DNA of 64,000 bases, taken from positions 186,001 through 250,000 of the forward strand of contig NW_024468258.1 in the NCBI RefSeq assembly GCF_002104995.1. The letters run 5' to 3'. Below are positions 37,120-55,971 of the stretch, in pieces; position 1 is the first letter of the stretch; every line of letters begins with the position of its first letter. The DNA comes from Linderina pennispora. Its lineage: Eukaryota; Kickxellomycota; Kickxellomycetes; Kickxellales; Kickxellaceae. The position numbers were made by a program, and so were the translations under genes. Under the pieces are notes generated by a model. It was not told where the DNA came from and did not search any database. It was given only the letters and a program-made list of their open reading frames with translations.

Positions 37120-37626
37120 CTAGCGGCTGCCACGGCCAAGCGATTTGTAATTATACATCGGATTGAACTTGCTGGTAATGGGCATCAGACCAAAGGCCCT
37201 GGCCCTCTTGATCGCCTTGGCGACGCGGCGCTGCGACTTTGCCGTCAGCCCGGTCTTGTGGCGGGGCCGGATGCGTCCCATCTCGGAGACAAAGTTGCTC
37301 AGCAAATACGTGTTCTTGTACTCGACCAGCGGGTTAATGCCCATGGCCACAAACGGATCGTCCCGCTTTTGCTGCTGCTGCATGCGCTCGCGCATCGCGC
37401 GCTGCGCCGTCGCCTCGTTCAGCTCCCGCGGGTGATACGTGGCCTTGGCGAAAAACACCCGCGTGTGCGAGGCATTTTCCATGCTCTTATCCTGCGTCTG
37501 CGCCGCCTGCGCTACGATCTTGCTCACTTGCGACGCCTTCGAATCTCCCGTCGCCGAGCTGCTCGCCTGCCGCAAAGGCGCCATCAGCTGTGGTTTGAAA
37601 AGACGTGTGCGCAGTGCTGACAGCAT
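37120..37626 (-). CDS. RSM18: Mitochondrial small-subunit ribosomal protein bS18m
   Basis: Component of the mitochondrial small ribosomal subunit. Intact frame of 168 codons. The N-terminus is basic and Ser/Ala-rich, as expected of a mitochondrial presequence (MLSALRTRLFKPQL). The S18 signature lies in the C-terminal half: TYLLSNFVSEMGRI, then RPRHKTGLTAKSQRRVAKAI and KRARAFGLMP. The 62 bases between its stop and that of HPC2 make this another tight convergent pair. Confidence 0.93.
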   Translation of the reverse strand: MLSALRTRLFKPQLMAPLRQASSSATGDSKASQVSKIVAQAAQTQDKSMENASHTRVFFAKATYHPRELNEATAQRAMRERMQQQQKRDDPFVAMGINPLVEYKNTYLLSNFVSEMGRIRPRHKTGLTAKSQRRVAKAIKRARAFGLMPITSKFNPMYNYKSLGRGSR

Positions 37627-38147
37627 TGTACGAAGTTTTTTTTTTCTGCTTCGCCCCGCGGTGAATTACGCTGAATAAAATGAAAAGCGAGTGCGAAATT
37701 TACGAAAAAAAGATAGAACGGCTATAGGCGCCAGCTGAGAGAGCCTACGGCTTACCTAGAATTACTGATCACGAATCAAGTATTAGATGTAGCGATCAGC
37801 GGACCGAATCCGATGTTATGATTTTCTCGCATGGTCTGCCAAACGAGAACAGGAAATGTCGCTGGCGGTGTCTATCCACAAGGGCCTCTCGGCAGACTAT
37901 TGGCAAAGGCCAAGTTGGCGGGTATGTTTTTATGAGGGCTTTCTTGTAAGGAAAATAGACGAGATAAAGAAACACAGATGCAAAAAGATATAGGCTTGCG
38001 TGGCTTCCAGGAAGCCAACAGAGAAGATATTAGTAGAAAGGAGGGGGAGGGGATGTGTTTCCATCTCGCAGAGGGAATAGAAGAAAAAAGGAAGAAAGGG
38101 GGAGACACTAATATTTTGATTCCAGCGGCACACCCAAACCACCCTTT
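37627..38147. other. Intergenic: upstream of RSM18, downstream of ARF6
   Basis: Both neighbours are on the minus strand. The interval should hold the RSM18 promoter and the ARF6 3' region. I see no supported gene; a purine-rich tract (gga/aga) lies at 38030-38110. Confidence 0.5.
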
Positions 38148-39172
<1,025 letters not shown>

Positions 39173-40325
39173 TCAGTTTCTGAGTGCCTGGCTTGACTCG
39201 TGGACGGCTTCCAGGAAGACCTGGAGATGGTTCGGGTCATGCGTGGGCATCATGCCGTGGCCCAGGTTCGCAATAGTGGCCGGCGGGGCCAAACTTGCGG
39301 CACATCTCTCCGTGTGCGCTCGCGGATCACCTCGGGCTCAGCAAACAGCACCGTCGGATCCAGGTTGCCCTGCAAAACCACGCTCCGGCCGCCGCCGCTG
39401 CGCTCCAGCCCGCGCCTCACGCTCTGCACGTGCGATTTCCGGCTCCACCGTCCAGTCCAGCGAGATGACATCAAACAGCGTCTCCGCCGCCAGCGCCTCG
39501 ATCGCATAAGTGCGCGCCCTTGGCAAACACCGTCATGGGCACTCCAGGGACACTGCTGCTTCACATGCGCAGGCAATCCGCCTCCAGGTACGGCAGCGAG
39601 AACTCGTCAAAGTCCTGCGGGCCCAGCTCGCCTGCCCACGACTCAAAGACCTGCAATGCCTGCGCGCCCGCGCGCACCTGGCCCACCAGGAACCGAGCCG
39701 CCACGTCCGCCAGCCGCCCCAGAAGCTCGTGCGCCGACTCGCGGTGCTGCAGAAGAAACGACTTGGCCAGCGCAAACGTCTTCGAGCCGCCGCCCTCCAC
39801 CATATACGCCATTAGCGTCCACGGCGCCCCCACAAAGCCCAGCAGCGGACACTGCCCCTGCAGCGCATGGCGCGTGTTCGTGATCGCCTTATACACGTAG
39901 TCCAGGGAGCGGTCCACCGAGAAATCCGCCTGCTGGTCCACCAGCCGGCACCATGTCCGCCGGCGAGCGCAGGGGGGACGGGAAATGCGGGCCCTTGCCC
40001 GGCACCATCTGCACCTCCATGCCCATGGCCTGCGGAATCACCAGGATGTCAGAGAAGATAATCGCCGCGTCCAAAAGCCCGGCGTACCGCCGCAGCGGCT
40101 GCACCTGTGACCTCCGTCGCCAGCGACCGGCGTGCGGCACACATTGAAGAACTCGTTCTCGACGCGGATCGCGCGGAACTCTGGCAGATACCGCCCTGCC
40201 TGCCGCATGCACCACACCGGCGCCCGCTCCGTCGCCTCGCCGCGCGCTGCCCGCAAATACAGGTCGTTCTTGAGCTGCGGGAAGCTGTCTGTGTCAAAGT
40301 TCGTCGTGGAAACTGCCTCGGGCAT
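39173..40325 (-). CDS. HEM12: Uroporphyrinogen decarboxylase
   Basis: Cytosolic haem-pathway enzyme that converts uroporphyrinogen III to coproporphyrinogen III. The N-terminal signature [16 protein letters not shown] with its catalytic Arg pair is at about 40200. The [17 protein letters not shown] motif lies near 39820-39870, ISLDW near 39455, LQGNLDP near 39365 and [11 protein letters not shown] at the end, before a TGA at 39173-39175. About 380 residues, the family length. The frame breaks at about 40110, 39940, 39530, 39400 and 39290, without splice signals. The start at 40325 (MPEAVS) is the only upstream ATG in frame with the signature. Confidence 0.92.
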
Positions 40326-40471
40326 TGCTTTGAGTATGGAGTAAAAAAGTGGTGGGAGTGGGAAAAGTGGAGATAAGATGCCGCATGCTCACCGCAAGGC
40401 TTCAAGTAGTGGAAAATGTGATATTTTTGAAAGCGCAGATTTTTAATTGGCCATTATCTACTCAAAATCCT

Positions 40472-40756
40472 TCACTGGCCCATACGCGCCTGGTCCTCCA
40501 TCAGCTTGGCGTTCTCCTCGGCGAACCGCTGGCCGATCCGCTCGTTCAGCTTCATGTTCTTCAGCGTGCAGCGGTTGACGCACGTCAGCTCCTTGTCGTT
40601 CAGCTTGTTCGACGTAAAGTCCACCACGCAGTCGTCGAAGCACCGCGACACGAGATTCGAGTACATGCGCATAAAGTCCTTGAGCTGCTTCTGCTCCATC
40701 ATCCGCTGCATCTGCTGGTCAAAGTATGACTGTTGTCCGTAGCCGCCGCCGTACAT
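40472..40756 (-). CDS. TIM9: TIM9 small intermembrane-space chaperone
   Basis: Forms the TIM9-TIM10 hexamer that escorts carrier proteins across the mitochondrial intermembrane space. Intact 94-codon frame. The twin Cx3C motifs are present (CFDDC and CVNRC), with the TIM9-type sequences [16 protein letters not shown] before the first and a helix ending [11 protein letters not shown] after the second. A short Gly/Tyr/Gln-rich N-terminus is somewhat longer than in yeast. Confidence 0.95.
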   Translation of the reverse strand: MYGGGYGQQSYFDQQMQRMMEQKQLKDFMRMYSNLVSRCFDDCVVDFTSNKLNDKELTCVNRCTLKNMKLNERIGQRFAEENAKLMEDQARMGQ

Positions 40757-40973
40757 TGTGAGTAAAAATACCTATGTGAATTGATATAGTCTTGAGGGGA
40801 AAAAACAAGAGCTGGGCTGGGGCAGACAGATCGCAAATCGAGCCCCTCTTAAAAGTGCGAGTCCTTGATTATGTATTACGATAACGCCGCCACCCGGATT
40901 ACTTTTCCAATCAATCCAATCACCACTCCTGCGATGTTGTCAGATGCTCTATTTCCAGAAAAAAAAGTCTATA

Positions 40974-42348
40974 TCACTTGGCGCCCACCGCCACTGTCCC
41001 GTACTGCAGCCACTCGCTAACCATCGCCAGGGCCGCCTGTGCCTTGTCCAGCGCAACCATATGTCCGGCCTCAAAAACCCGCAGGAAGGTCAGTCCGCCA
41101 AACGATCTCGCTTCGCCTGCCGCCTCCCCGCCCACCGTCCACACAACATCTGGTGTCCTCCTAAATCCCTCTCTGCCCTCCCACTCGACCTCCTCCATCA
41201 CAGCCTTTGTTTCCCATACCAATTGCATATGAGATCGGCGTCGCCCTGCATAGTTCAGCACGCGCACGCCAGCCCGTAGAATGTCCCGGAATCAGCCGTG
41301 CCGTATTGATCAGCTCGTCGCCCGACTCAATGAACGCGGACTTGATGTCGGCATTGCATACCTCAAACTCCTTAGCTAGGCGGAATGCCGATATTCAACC
41401 GCACCCACAGCTGGTCTGCATACGTATCGACAGCGTCAAGGTACGGATCGCACAAGGCCCCGCCGACGCACTTGCGTCTGACATCATACGGATTCCCGCC
41501 AGCGTCTTCGTACGGCTGCAATATATTATACGCAGCGCGTGTTGCATCCTCTACAGAGCTCACATTTGGGCTATTCTGGTGAGTCTTTAGCACGCTCATG
41601 AACAACTTGTTTGCGTCCTGCATCTGTAGGCACTGCGCGTCCGAGAGCTGTGTCGCATACGGTGGAATTGCAGGCCATCTGTGGCAAAAACGCAAACTGC
41701 CTGGCAATATCAAACAGCCCATTGCCGACCGCAATGCTCGTCAACGGCGTGTATGTGTTGCTGTCCAGAAGCAGCTGGGCGGCGATTGGCCGGCACGTAG
41801 TGGGCTGCGTAGCTTTCGCCCATCACATGCAAGGGGCCCCGGTACTGCGGAAACTTTTGGTAGAAGGTCTGCAAGAACTCTGCCACATCGCTGGCCGCAT
41901 CCCACGTGCTGGTGACATTGGCGCCATACGAATATCCAGAGTTCGCCGGCTGGTCCAAAAACAGCAAATGCGCGTCCTTGTTCCACCCAAACGGATTCCA
42001 AGTCGTGCTGTGTCCGTCCGAAGTAACGCGGCAGGGCCCGATTCCTGTCAAAAGTCCAGTCATGGAGCTGCATCCCGGCCCGCCGTTCAGCCAGAGAATC
42101 ACCGGGGTGTTGCTGTGTGAGGGTGTGCGTGATTCAAAGAACCAGTAGAATAGGTGTTTGGTACGGCTGGAGACGCTGATGTATCCGCTGCTCTGCTGCA
42201 CACTCGGGTCGCAGAGCACTGGGTGCTGGACCATGTCCCACGGGTATCCTCCAGGGTATTTTGCCGCGCCTTTGGCCGTATTTTGCGGCATGGGGCGTGC
42301 AAAGACACACGTGGCAACAATCATGTATAGCATATATGTAATGTACAT
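40974..42348 (-). CDS. Secreted or vacuolar serine carboxypeptidase (S10 family)
   Basis: Removes C-terminal residues from peptides at acid pH. A hydrophobic signal peptide (MYITYMLYMIVATCVFA) precedes the mature enzyme. Conserved blocks: WLNGGPGCSS (oxyanion hole), FLDQPANSGYSYG, the nucleophile in VMGESYAAHYVP, and the catalytic His in FEAGHMVALDK. The catalytic Asp block (GDADLICNWYG) is present only in an alternative frame near 41220-41250, between two compensating breaks. The residue after the nucleophile motif is Ala where most relatives have Gly. An in-frame ATG at 42387 would lengthen the N-terminus by 13 residues. No long propeptide is evident, unlike vacuolar carboxypeptidase Y, so secretion is as likely as vacuolar delivery. 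Confidence 0.88.
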
Positions 42349-42854
42349 ATTGTATGGTTGCAAGAAAATATATATGCAGACAGACACAGCTATTCGAGAG
42401 GGGGTTGGAGTGAAAAAGAGAAATGTCCTCTGCGTATTTGTACATGGCTGCGATGGCCTGTTTATACAAATGGGCTCTTGTTCATTGACATGTTGCCTTC
42501 AAGCGGACATAAATTAGAATAGTTTTTTTTGGTGGCCCTGGGCTGAATGACCGAAATCAAGTCAACAAAATAGCGCACAATGGGGTCAGCTGAGTGGCAT
42601 GCCGAGCATACCACATTTTGCCTTCCATGTCCAAATGAAAGAGCCGATGTTGGAATATCTATTCACATCGGGTGGTGTGGTAGTAAATTCCGCCCAGAAT
42701 GAAAGCAAGCGAGGCTTCTCGTAATTCCGCAACCCAAGTCTATGTGTGAACGCAGCATCGGTGGGATAGTCAGTTTGCCCGAACCAGGGAATGTCATGTT
42801 ATTTGAGCGGGTTTGCCGACCAACAGCAAAAGAAGAAAAAAGCGCCATACATGT
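42349..42854. other. Intergenic: carboxypeptidase upstream region and AlaRS 3' flank
   Basis: No supported gene. Both neighbours lie on the minus strand. AT-rich words around 42360-42400 may include the carboxypeptidase promoter. Confidence 0.5.
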
Positions 42855-45520
<2,666 letters not shown>

Positions 45521-45613
45521 GTTTGAATAATTGCGAGAAGATAAACCTAGAGTAAATAGCAGAGGCGCAACCGATGCTGCTCGCCGTTTATATACGCCTG
45601 AATCAGCCAGCTG
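45521..45613 (-). other. In-frame leader upstream of the AlaRS ATG, presequence-like, no ATG
   Basis: Upstream of the AlaRS start the frame is open for about 31 codons back to a TAA. The last 17 or so codons read [17 protein letters not shown], hydrophobic, Ser/Arg-containing and free of acidic residues, like a mitochondrial targeting sequence. There is no ATG, but near-cognate CTG codons are present. Yeast ALA1 makes its mitochondrial form from non-AUG codons, so the same arrangement is conceivable. The TATA box at 45587-45594 would limit any transcript leader to the shorter part. Confidence 0.35.
45587..45594 (-). promoter_or_regulatory. TATA box of the AlaRS gene
   Basis: TATATAAA on the minus strand, about 70 bases before the AlaRS ATG. 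Position and sequence suit a core promoter with a leader of about 40 bases. Confidence 0.55.
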
Positions 45614-46143
45614 TTACTACTGGTGCTGCTGCCACTGCTGCTGCTGTGCCACGTGATACATGCACTCTGCTGCGGCTGGCCAAACAAGAAATCATGATAG
45701 AGCGAGCAAAATAGTGACGATGTGTGCTGAAGAAGAGAGACAGCGATCGGAGGTTGGAAGGGTGAATCAGTAGCCAGCTGAAGTGATTGCAATAATCGGC
45801 AATCAGGAGCTGATCCAGTTTGCATGAAGTCGGTGGTGAGACCACATTCCGCATATGCGCATTGCCAGCCCTCTCTGGCAGGCCGACGGAACACTGAATG
45901 CCACTCCAGAGTGCATCTCTCCCACGACAAATGGATGTAGAACCGCAGCAGAGGGATATCACTGCGCATTTGTAAGCACAAGGCTAATCACGAAATCAAC
46001 GCCTTTCAAAAACTTTTTTATTTTTCCTGATCCCCTTGAACCCCTTCTAACTCCACGGCTCTTCCCAATTCACTCGCTCTTCTCTACTAGGCCTGAATTG
46101 CACTTTTATATTTCTAGTTCAACTACCAAGCGCATACACAGAC

Positions 46144-48155
46144 ATGGCACCAAGATCAAAGGTCAGCTCTTCGCTAGGCAGGTCGATTATCCGCAAGCGC
46201 TTCGAGGGCAAGCGCCGGCCAACAGACAACGACACCGAGCTGCACACGACCGAACTCGACGACGGGCCCTCGTGGACAAAGCTGCAGTCGATCACCCAGC
46301 AAGGCGATCTAGACGAGTTCCTGCACACGGCCGAGCTGGCCGGCACCGAATTCACCGCCGAGCGCATGAACGTCAAGATCATCTCCAGCCAGAACCTGAC
46401 CTCCGCCCACAACCCGTTCCTTTTGACTGCTGCCGAGGAGGCTGCCACCCTGGCCAAGCACCGGGAAAACACAAACCGCCTCCGGATCCCGCGGCGCCCG
46501 GCCTGGGACGAGACCACGTCGCCGGCCGAGCTGCACCGCAATGAGCGCCAGGGGTTCATGGACTGGCGCCGCGAGCTTGCACACATGCAGGAGGACGAGG
46601 GGCTGCTGCTGACTCCGTTCGAGCGCAACCTGGAGGTTTGGCGGCAGCTCTGGCGCGTGCTCGAGCGCTCCCACCTGGTCGTTCAGATCGTCGACGCACG
46701 CAATCCATTGCTCTTCCGCAGCCAGGACCTCGAAATGTATGTGCGTGAACTGGACCCGCGCAAAAAGACGCTGCTGCTGATCAACAAGGCGGACATGCTG
46801 ACCGACCGCCAGCGCACAATCTGGGCCGACTACTTTGAAGAGCACGGCATCCGCTACGTCTTCTTCTCCGCCAAGGAGTCGAACGAGAGTCTCGAGAAGG
46901 AGCGCGAGCTGCAGGAGGCGGCAGAGCTGGCGCGCGAGCTGGCACAGCACACCCTGGGCGAGGATGATGCGGGCGATATGGAGGCGATTGAGCGCGCGCG
47001 TGCCGAGTCCCGCCGCAAAAAGTACAACAAAAAGGAGGCCACCGACGAGGTCGACGAGTTTGAGACCGAGATCAAGCACGTGGACCTGTCGCAGATGGAC
47101 CTGCGCACGCGCGTCCTGGTGCCGCCGAGTTGGTCTCGCTGCTGATGGCCGAGTGCCCGGCGCTGGCCGACGAACACTCCCACGGCAAGCTGATGATCGG
47201 CCTGGTCGGCTACCCGAACGTCGGCAAGTCCTCGACTATCAACGCTCTGGTCGGGTCCAAAAAGGTCAATGTCGGCGCCATGCCGGGCAAGACCAAGCAC
47301 TTCCAGACCATCCATTTGACCAGCGACGTCGTTCTCTGCGACTGCCCCGGTCTCGTCTTCCCCACCTTCGCCACCACCGCCGCCGACATGGTCTGCAACG
47401 GCGTCCTGCCCATCGACCAGCTCCGCGAGTTCTCTGGCCCTAGCGCTCTTGTCGCCCGCCGCATCCCGAAGCTCGTCCTCGAGGCCGTCTACGGTATTGA
47501 AATCAGGACCAGGCACGAGGAAGAGGGCGGCGACGGAATCCCGACCAGCGAGGAGCTACTCTCGGCCTACGCAGCCGCCCGCGGAATGTTCAAGGGTGGC
47601 GAGGGCAACCCGGACGAGTCACGAGCGGCCCGCGTCATCCTCAAGGACTACGTCAACGGCAAGCTGGTGTTCTGCTCCTCACCTCCCTCGCACCCCGACG
47701 CGAGCGACTTCAACAAGGAGCACTATCTGCCCGAGAACGTCGCCAAGATGACCCGCCATCTGGTCGATACTGCGCTGCCCGATGGCTCGCACGCGTACGC
47801 CGTCAAGCACGCCGCCAGCGACCGCAACAACGTCAAAAAGGCCATTGCCACCAGCGGCTCGGTCAAGGTCGAGCACATGGACCGCCAGTTCTTCAGCACC
47901 GGCAACGCCGGTGCCACCAACGCCAGGCGCCGCGCGATGCAGCACCAGGTCAAGCAGGGCGACGGCTACGCCCAGATGCACATGGGTGCTATCGCCCACG
48001 CCAGCGTCAACGACCGCGGCGAGGCCCTGAGCATCTCGGGCGTCCAGCAGGCCAGGATTGCTGGCGCCGCATACAAGGGCAATGCTGCCAAAAAGCAGCA
48101 CAAGAAGAAGAAGGCTGGCAAGCAGCGGTCCGGCCAGGGTGTCTATGAATACTGA
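46144..48155 (+). CDS. LSG1: LSG1 cytoplasmic 60S maturation GTPase
   Basis: Circularly permuted GTPase that releases the export adaptor NMD3 from pre-60S subunits in the cytoplasm. The motifs come in permuted order: INKAD (G4, about 46782), then after a charged insertion GYPNVGKSS (G1, about 47205-47230), TKHFQT (G2) and DCPGL (G3, about 47341-47355). The N-terminus (GRSIIRKRFEGKRR, then ELTAERMNV-like and FERNLEVWRQLWRVLERS) and the Lys-rich C-terminal tail fit LSG1. About 670 residues. One frame break at about 47118-47121 (a G apparently missing) sits in the insertion before G1. It diverges from AlaRS with about 620 bases between starts. Confidence 0.95.
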
Positions 48156-48504
48156 ATACATGTCTCTGCCTTTTTTGATTGGCTGATTACGGCGTGGGGT
48201 GCCCGATTGGATTTTTTTGAGGAAAAAATGCTGGAGCTGGCCCCGACAGTGATTGGCCGTGTCGGTGGAGAGGGAGGAGCGGTGAGAACAGAAAAATGAA
48301 ATCCAAGCGCTCGCAATTCGCCTTAATCCTCCACGCCGGGTTTTGAATTTTCTCCCTTTCTTTTTTCCTTTTGATTCTGCTTTAATAACCTTTTTTGTTT
48401 TGTCAAAATATTAGAGCGCCCAAGGTAAAACAAGACCAAAGTGATTTTGAGACAGAGCCAGATATAATATTCGTGATCATGGTGCTAATATTTGCCTCGG
48501 CATC
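48156..48504. other. Intergenic between LSG1 and the glutamine-rich factor
   Basis: T-rich 3' flank of LSG1 followed by the upstream region of the next rightward gene. No supported gene or RNA. Confidence 0.5.
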
Positions 48505-50039
48505 ATGAATAGACGCACACAAAGCCCTTGTATTTCAGAGATGGACGCTGATATGTCGGAGCCCAAGGTCGAGCAGCAGCAGGAGCAGGAGCAGCAACAG
48601 CAGCAGAGTGTCGTCGAGGAAGTGCCCGTCGGAGAGGTTGCTGCCGAGGAGGTAGCTGTTGAGGAACACCAGCAGCCACTGGAGGAGCAGCCACTGGAGG
48701 ACCAGCACTGGAGGAGCACCAGCAGCCACTGGAAGAGCAGCCTCTCGAAGAGCACCAGCAGCTGGACGACCATCCACCAGCAGCAGGACGCCGAGCAGCA
48801 CCAATACGAGCAGCAGTATGACGCGTCGTACGACCAGCAATACGAGGCTGCCGAGGACGCGCCACAGGAGGCCTACGACGAGACCCAGGCCCAGCCCGAA
48901 TACGAGCAGGACCAGGCGTACGACGACCAGGTAGTTGTCGATGCCGCCGCCGTCGCCACTGCCGCCGCCGCTGCTGCCGCCCAGGCCGAAGAGCAGCAGT
49001 ACGCGCCCGACGACCAGCAGCAGCAGTACGCGCAGGACGACCAGCAGCAGTACGACCAGCAGCACGAGCAGCAGTACGAGCAGCAGTACGAGACCCACGA
49101 GCAGATGGACGACCAGACGCTGGCCGCACACCCGGCGCGCGAGCTCCAGGCCGCCGAGTCCCAGCCCATATCGGCCGAGGTCTCGCAGGCCATGGACCGC
49201 TACGACGACGCGTACGCTCCCCACCCCGGCGCCCTGCAGACCCTGGCCGCAACCTCGTCCTGTTGCCACTCCTCACACCACCACGCACGTCTACCACCAG
49301 AAGCCGCTGACGCCCAAATTCAACAGAGCCCGCAACTGGACGCGCGACGAGACAAAGATTCTGCTCAACGAGCTCGAGCGCATCGTCGCCGAGAACCCAG
49401 AGGACAGGAGGGAGGTCATGCTGCGCGCCCACCCCACGTTCGAGCAGACCGCCAATGTGCTGCGCGAGCATGGCTTTGTCCGCGACGGCCAGGGCTGCAT
49501 GATCCGCTGGCGCAATCTGCTGCGCGTCTACAAGCAGCAGCGCGCCTGCCAGCGACTCTCAGGACCCCTCTGTCCTGCAGGGCTACCCCTACGCAAACGA
49601 GATCGAGTCCATCTACCGCTTCCCGCCCGAGAACATCTCCTCCTACCACATGCACGGGGAGTCCGGCTCGCCTGGTCCCGACGGCTCGCAGACCGGCCAT
49701 GCCCGCACCTGGACCCAGGCGAACGGCTCTGCCTACGAGACCCCTGCCCGCAAGCGCCAGCGTGAGATGCACCAGCTCGCTGACCAGATCGAGCGCATGG
49801 AGCAGAAGCTCGACCAGGCCACTGAGGTCATCTCCCAGCAGTCCGAAATCATCCGCTCGTTGGAGGAGCGCGTCGTGCGCGCCGAGGAAGCGCTGAAGCA
49901 GAGCGAGACCACCCTCGAGACCATCAACACCACCATCGGTGAAAAGGATGCCAAGCGCGACGAGCTTGAGAAGCAGCTCATGGTTACCGTCCAGGCGCTG
50001 TCGCAAGTCATTGCCACCAAGAAGGCCGAGCAGCAATGA
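48505..50039 (+). CDS. Glutamine-rich protein with a Myb/SANT-like DNA-binding domain and coiled coil
   Basis: Probably a transcription factor; target unknown. The N-terminal 250 residues are dominated by Gln, Glu, Tyr and Ala, with tandem QQY/EQQYE units and an alanine run (about 48945-48985). A trihelix-type SANT-like domain follows (NWTRDETKILLNELERIV, about 49334; then FEQTANVLREHGF and GCMIRWRNLLRVYK). The C-terminus, from about 49740, is a 95-residue coiled coil (QLADQIERMEQKLDQ, then IIRSLEERVVRAEEAL) to a TGA at 50037-50039. Either the ATG at 48505 or the one at 48541 (MDADMSEP) could be used; the latter starts the acidic Gln-rich part directly. Frame breaks at about 48700-48790, 49250, 49550 and 49640. 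Confidence 0.78.
48661..48775 (+). repeat. Tandem coding repeat of an EEHQQPLEEQPLE unit
   Basis: Two to three copies of a unit of about 36-39 bases, visible in DNA as ggagcagccactggagga-like words. In the long frame the middle copies read as Ser/Trp-rich nonsense. In the next frame the same bases read EEHQQPLEEQPLEEHQQ, so two opposite single-base errors appear to bracket the repeat. Confidence 0.6.
49003..49100 (+). repeat. QQY/EQQYE tandem repeat
   Basis: CAGCAGTACG-type units repeated with small changes, encoding Gln-Gln-Tyr tracts separated by acidic residues. A prion-like low-complexity composition within the glutamine-rich factor. Confidence 0.7.
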
Positions 50040-50133
50040 TCCCTTCCCCTACTTCCCACGATTAATTAAATGGTTCTATATTTTGTCTCACTTTTTCTTA
50101 CCGCATTCCTTACAAACAGCTACATGAAAACAT

Positions 50134-54135
<4,002 letters not shown>

Positions 54136-55971
54136 ATTGATCTCAGGCTGGAGTATTTTTCCCTCCCTTTTGTTCCTGGCAAATTTTTGGGCTTCATCCC
54201 ACCCCCTCTTAGCTTGGGCTCGAAGAAATAGAAACCCAGTGGGAGTTTGGCTCAGGGAATCTTTTACAGCACACTCTTTTGGTCACTGAAAATCGGCGGA
54301 TGCTTGGTACTTACAAGCTGAATGAGAAGAGGGACAGCACTATGATCTGCCGACAGGCTCACTGCGGAACGAGAGACTGAGAGCGAGCACGGCAGTATTT
54401 GGCAACTACACAGGGATTGGCACAGGAGAGATGATCAACAATTTGTCAATGAATGAACGATAGCCTTGCGAAAACAGAGCGATTGCTTTTTGCCCGTGCT
54501 CCTGTTTGCCTACCAAAGCAGCCATTCCAAGGCGTCCCAAGAGCACTTCGTCACGAAATGCTATGTAGAAGCATATCAGCACTACAAAAGCAGCATCGAC
54601 GGCGACTGGAATACTACATGCAATAGTACAGGTGGAGAAATGTAAAGTGAGGGCTGTTTATGCCAGATTGCAGCAGCACATTCTACACAAGAGCACAGCA
54701 TGTGGCCCAATTCTGGCTGTAGACCGGCTCGATCACCACTGAAGATAAGGCCGTGATGTTTTGGGAATGGCCGCCATACCTGGTGGTCACGATGGCGGGT
54801 GTCTGACCACTGACCGGAACCATGTACATCGGGTGAAAGCGATAAGGGTAAAACGGGGCAGAGAAAAAAGCCCAGAAACGGAAGCGCGATAGAGGGCAGT
54901 GAATACAGGTGTCCAGAGCAGCAAGACAAACCGCAACTGGCCGTAATGCTGTCATGGCCGGTATTTATAATTTGTGCTGAGCGGGTGTGTTGCGCTGCAA
55001 CTCACATAGGGACCTCGCCTAGCTTGATATATGCGCTGATGATGAATGCTAGGACTCAAGCTCGGTAAGCACAGCCATTTATGTAAGGCTGAGTCTGCGA
55101 TTGAAAATAGATGAGCGGCAAAAGTTAGGGAAAATAAAGCAAAAAAGCTTCGTTAGGGTAGAGGCGAAAGCAGCAGGGAGCTACAGGAAAGAAAGCGAGG
55201 GGGAGTGATCAAGGAGAATTGACCTGATATGGTCAAATTGCTGGTCGGCTGCAGGCCCAGCAGTTCCGTCTCCAGTCCCTTTGCCTATTATCTTATTGCG
55301 GGAGAATTCAATTGGAGGTACTACAAAAGGGGTATTCAGGCACCAGCATGTATGCGCAGCTGTTTTGCATGCAGCTCCTTGGTATCTCCGAAATTGGGGT
55401 AATCGCAAAAGAAAACAGGGAATAGGCTACAATTGGCAAATGTGTACCCTGGAGACAAGTAATGCAATGGAGCTATCCCGCTCCCCAAATAGAGCATGGC
55501 AATTGAGGACAGATGCTGGTTGTCAGAAATTGGCCCAGCAGGCATTCCCCTCTTGATTTTTCCTTCTCTGGCCATTGTGTTCTTGGCAAGGTGCATAGGG
55601 CATGTGCTCAGGTCACACGGCCAAGCTGCGGATATGTCCGAAAACGCCAAAGAGCCGAGCAAACTATCACTTCTCTGGTGATGATACCAGAGGCGATTTA
55701 TTCATCCATGGCCATTTGCGTAATGAACAGTTGCAGCGGATTGCCTTCTATCGAGTGTGAAGCACCGGGTGTTGGTATCTGCTCTACTCTCACAGTCATA
55801 CCATGTCTAAGGCACACACAGCAGGTATCCAATCACCAGACTTCGGACATTGAAAAAAAAAAAACACACTCCATAATTATGCAAGACCTGTGCGTCAATC
55901 TCAACGGTTTCTCCCTCCGCAGGGGCAAACAATGTAATTTCCACATTTACCTCTTCAGTTTTCTCACAAAA
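54136..55971. other. Unassigned region between the ABCC transporter and ARP5
   Basis: No gene I can support. On the minus strand, 54450-54960 contains hydrophobic stretches in broken frames (for example AAFVVLICFYIAF near 54570) that could belong to a TMD0 of the transporter. A gtaagt...ttttcag pair of only about 30 bases near 54300 is too short to trust as an intron. The right part is the ARP5 upstream region, with an A11 run at 55854. Confidence 0.4.

Noticed and set aside
45547..45981. 144-codon minus-strand open frame upstream of AlaRS
   Set aside because: Cys/Ser/Leu-rich with no domain. It overlaps the AlaRS promoter in a different frame and ends before the AlaRS ATG.
48503..49471. 322-codon minus-strand open frame across the glutamine-rich gene
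   Set aside because: Antisense of CAG-type repeats gives Ala, Cys, Leu and Val runs; no domain. The plus strand has the SANT-like domain and coiled coil.
54270..54310. gtaagt...ttttcag as an intron of about 30 bases
   Set aside because: Shorter than any intron otherwise seen here (77-85 bases), and the flanking frames are not convincingly coding.
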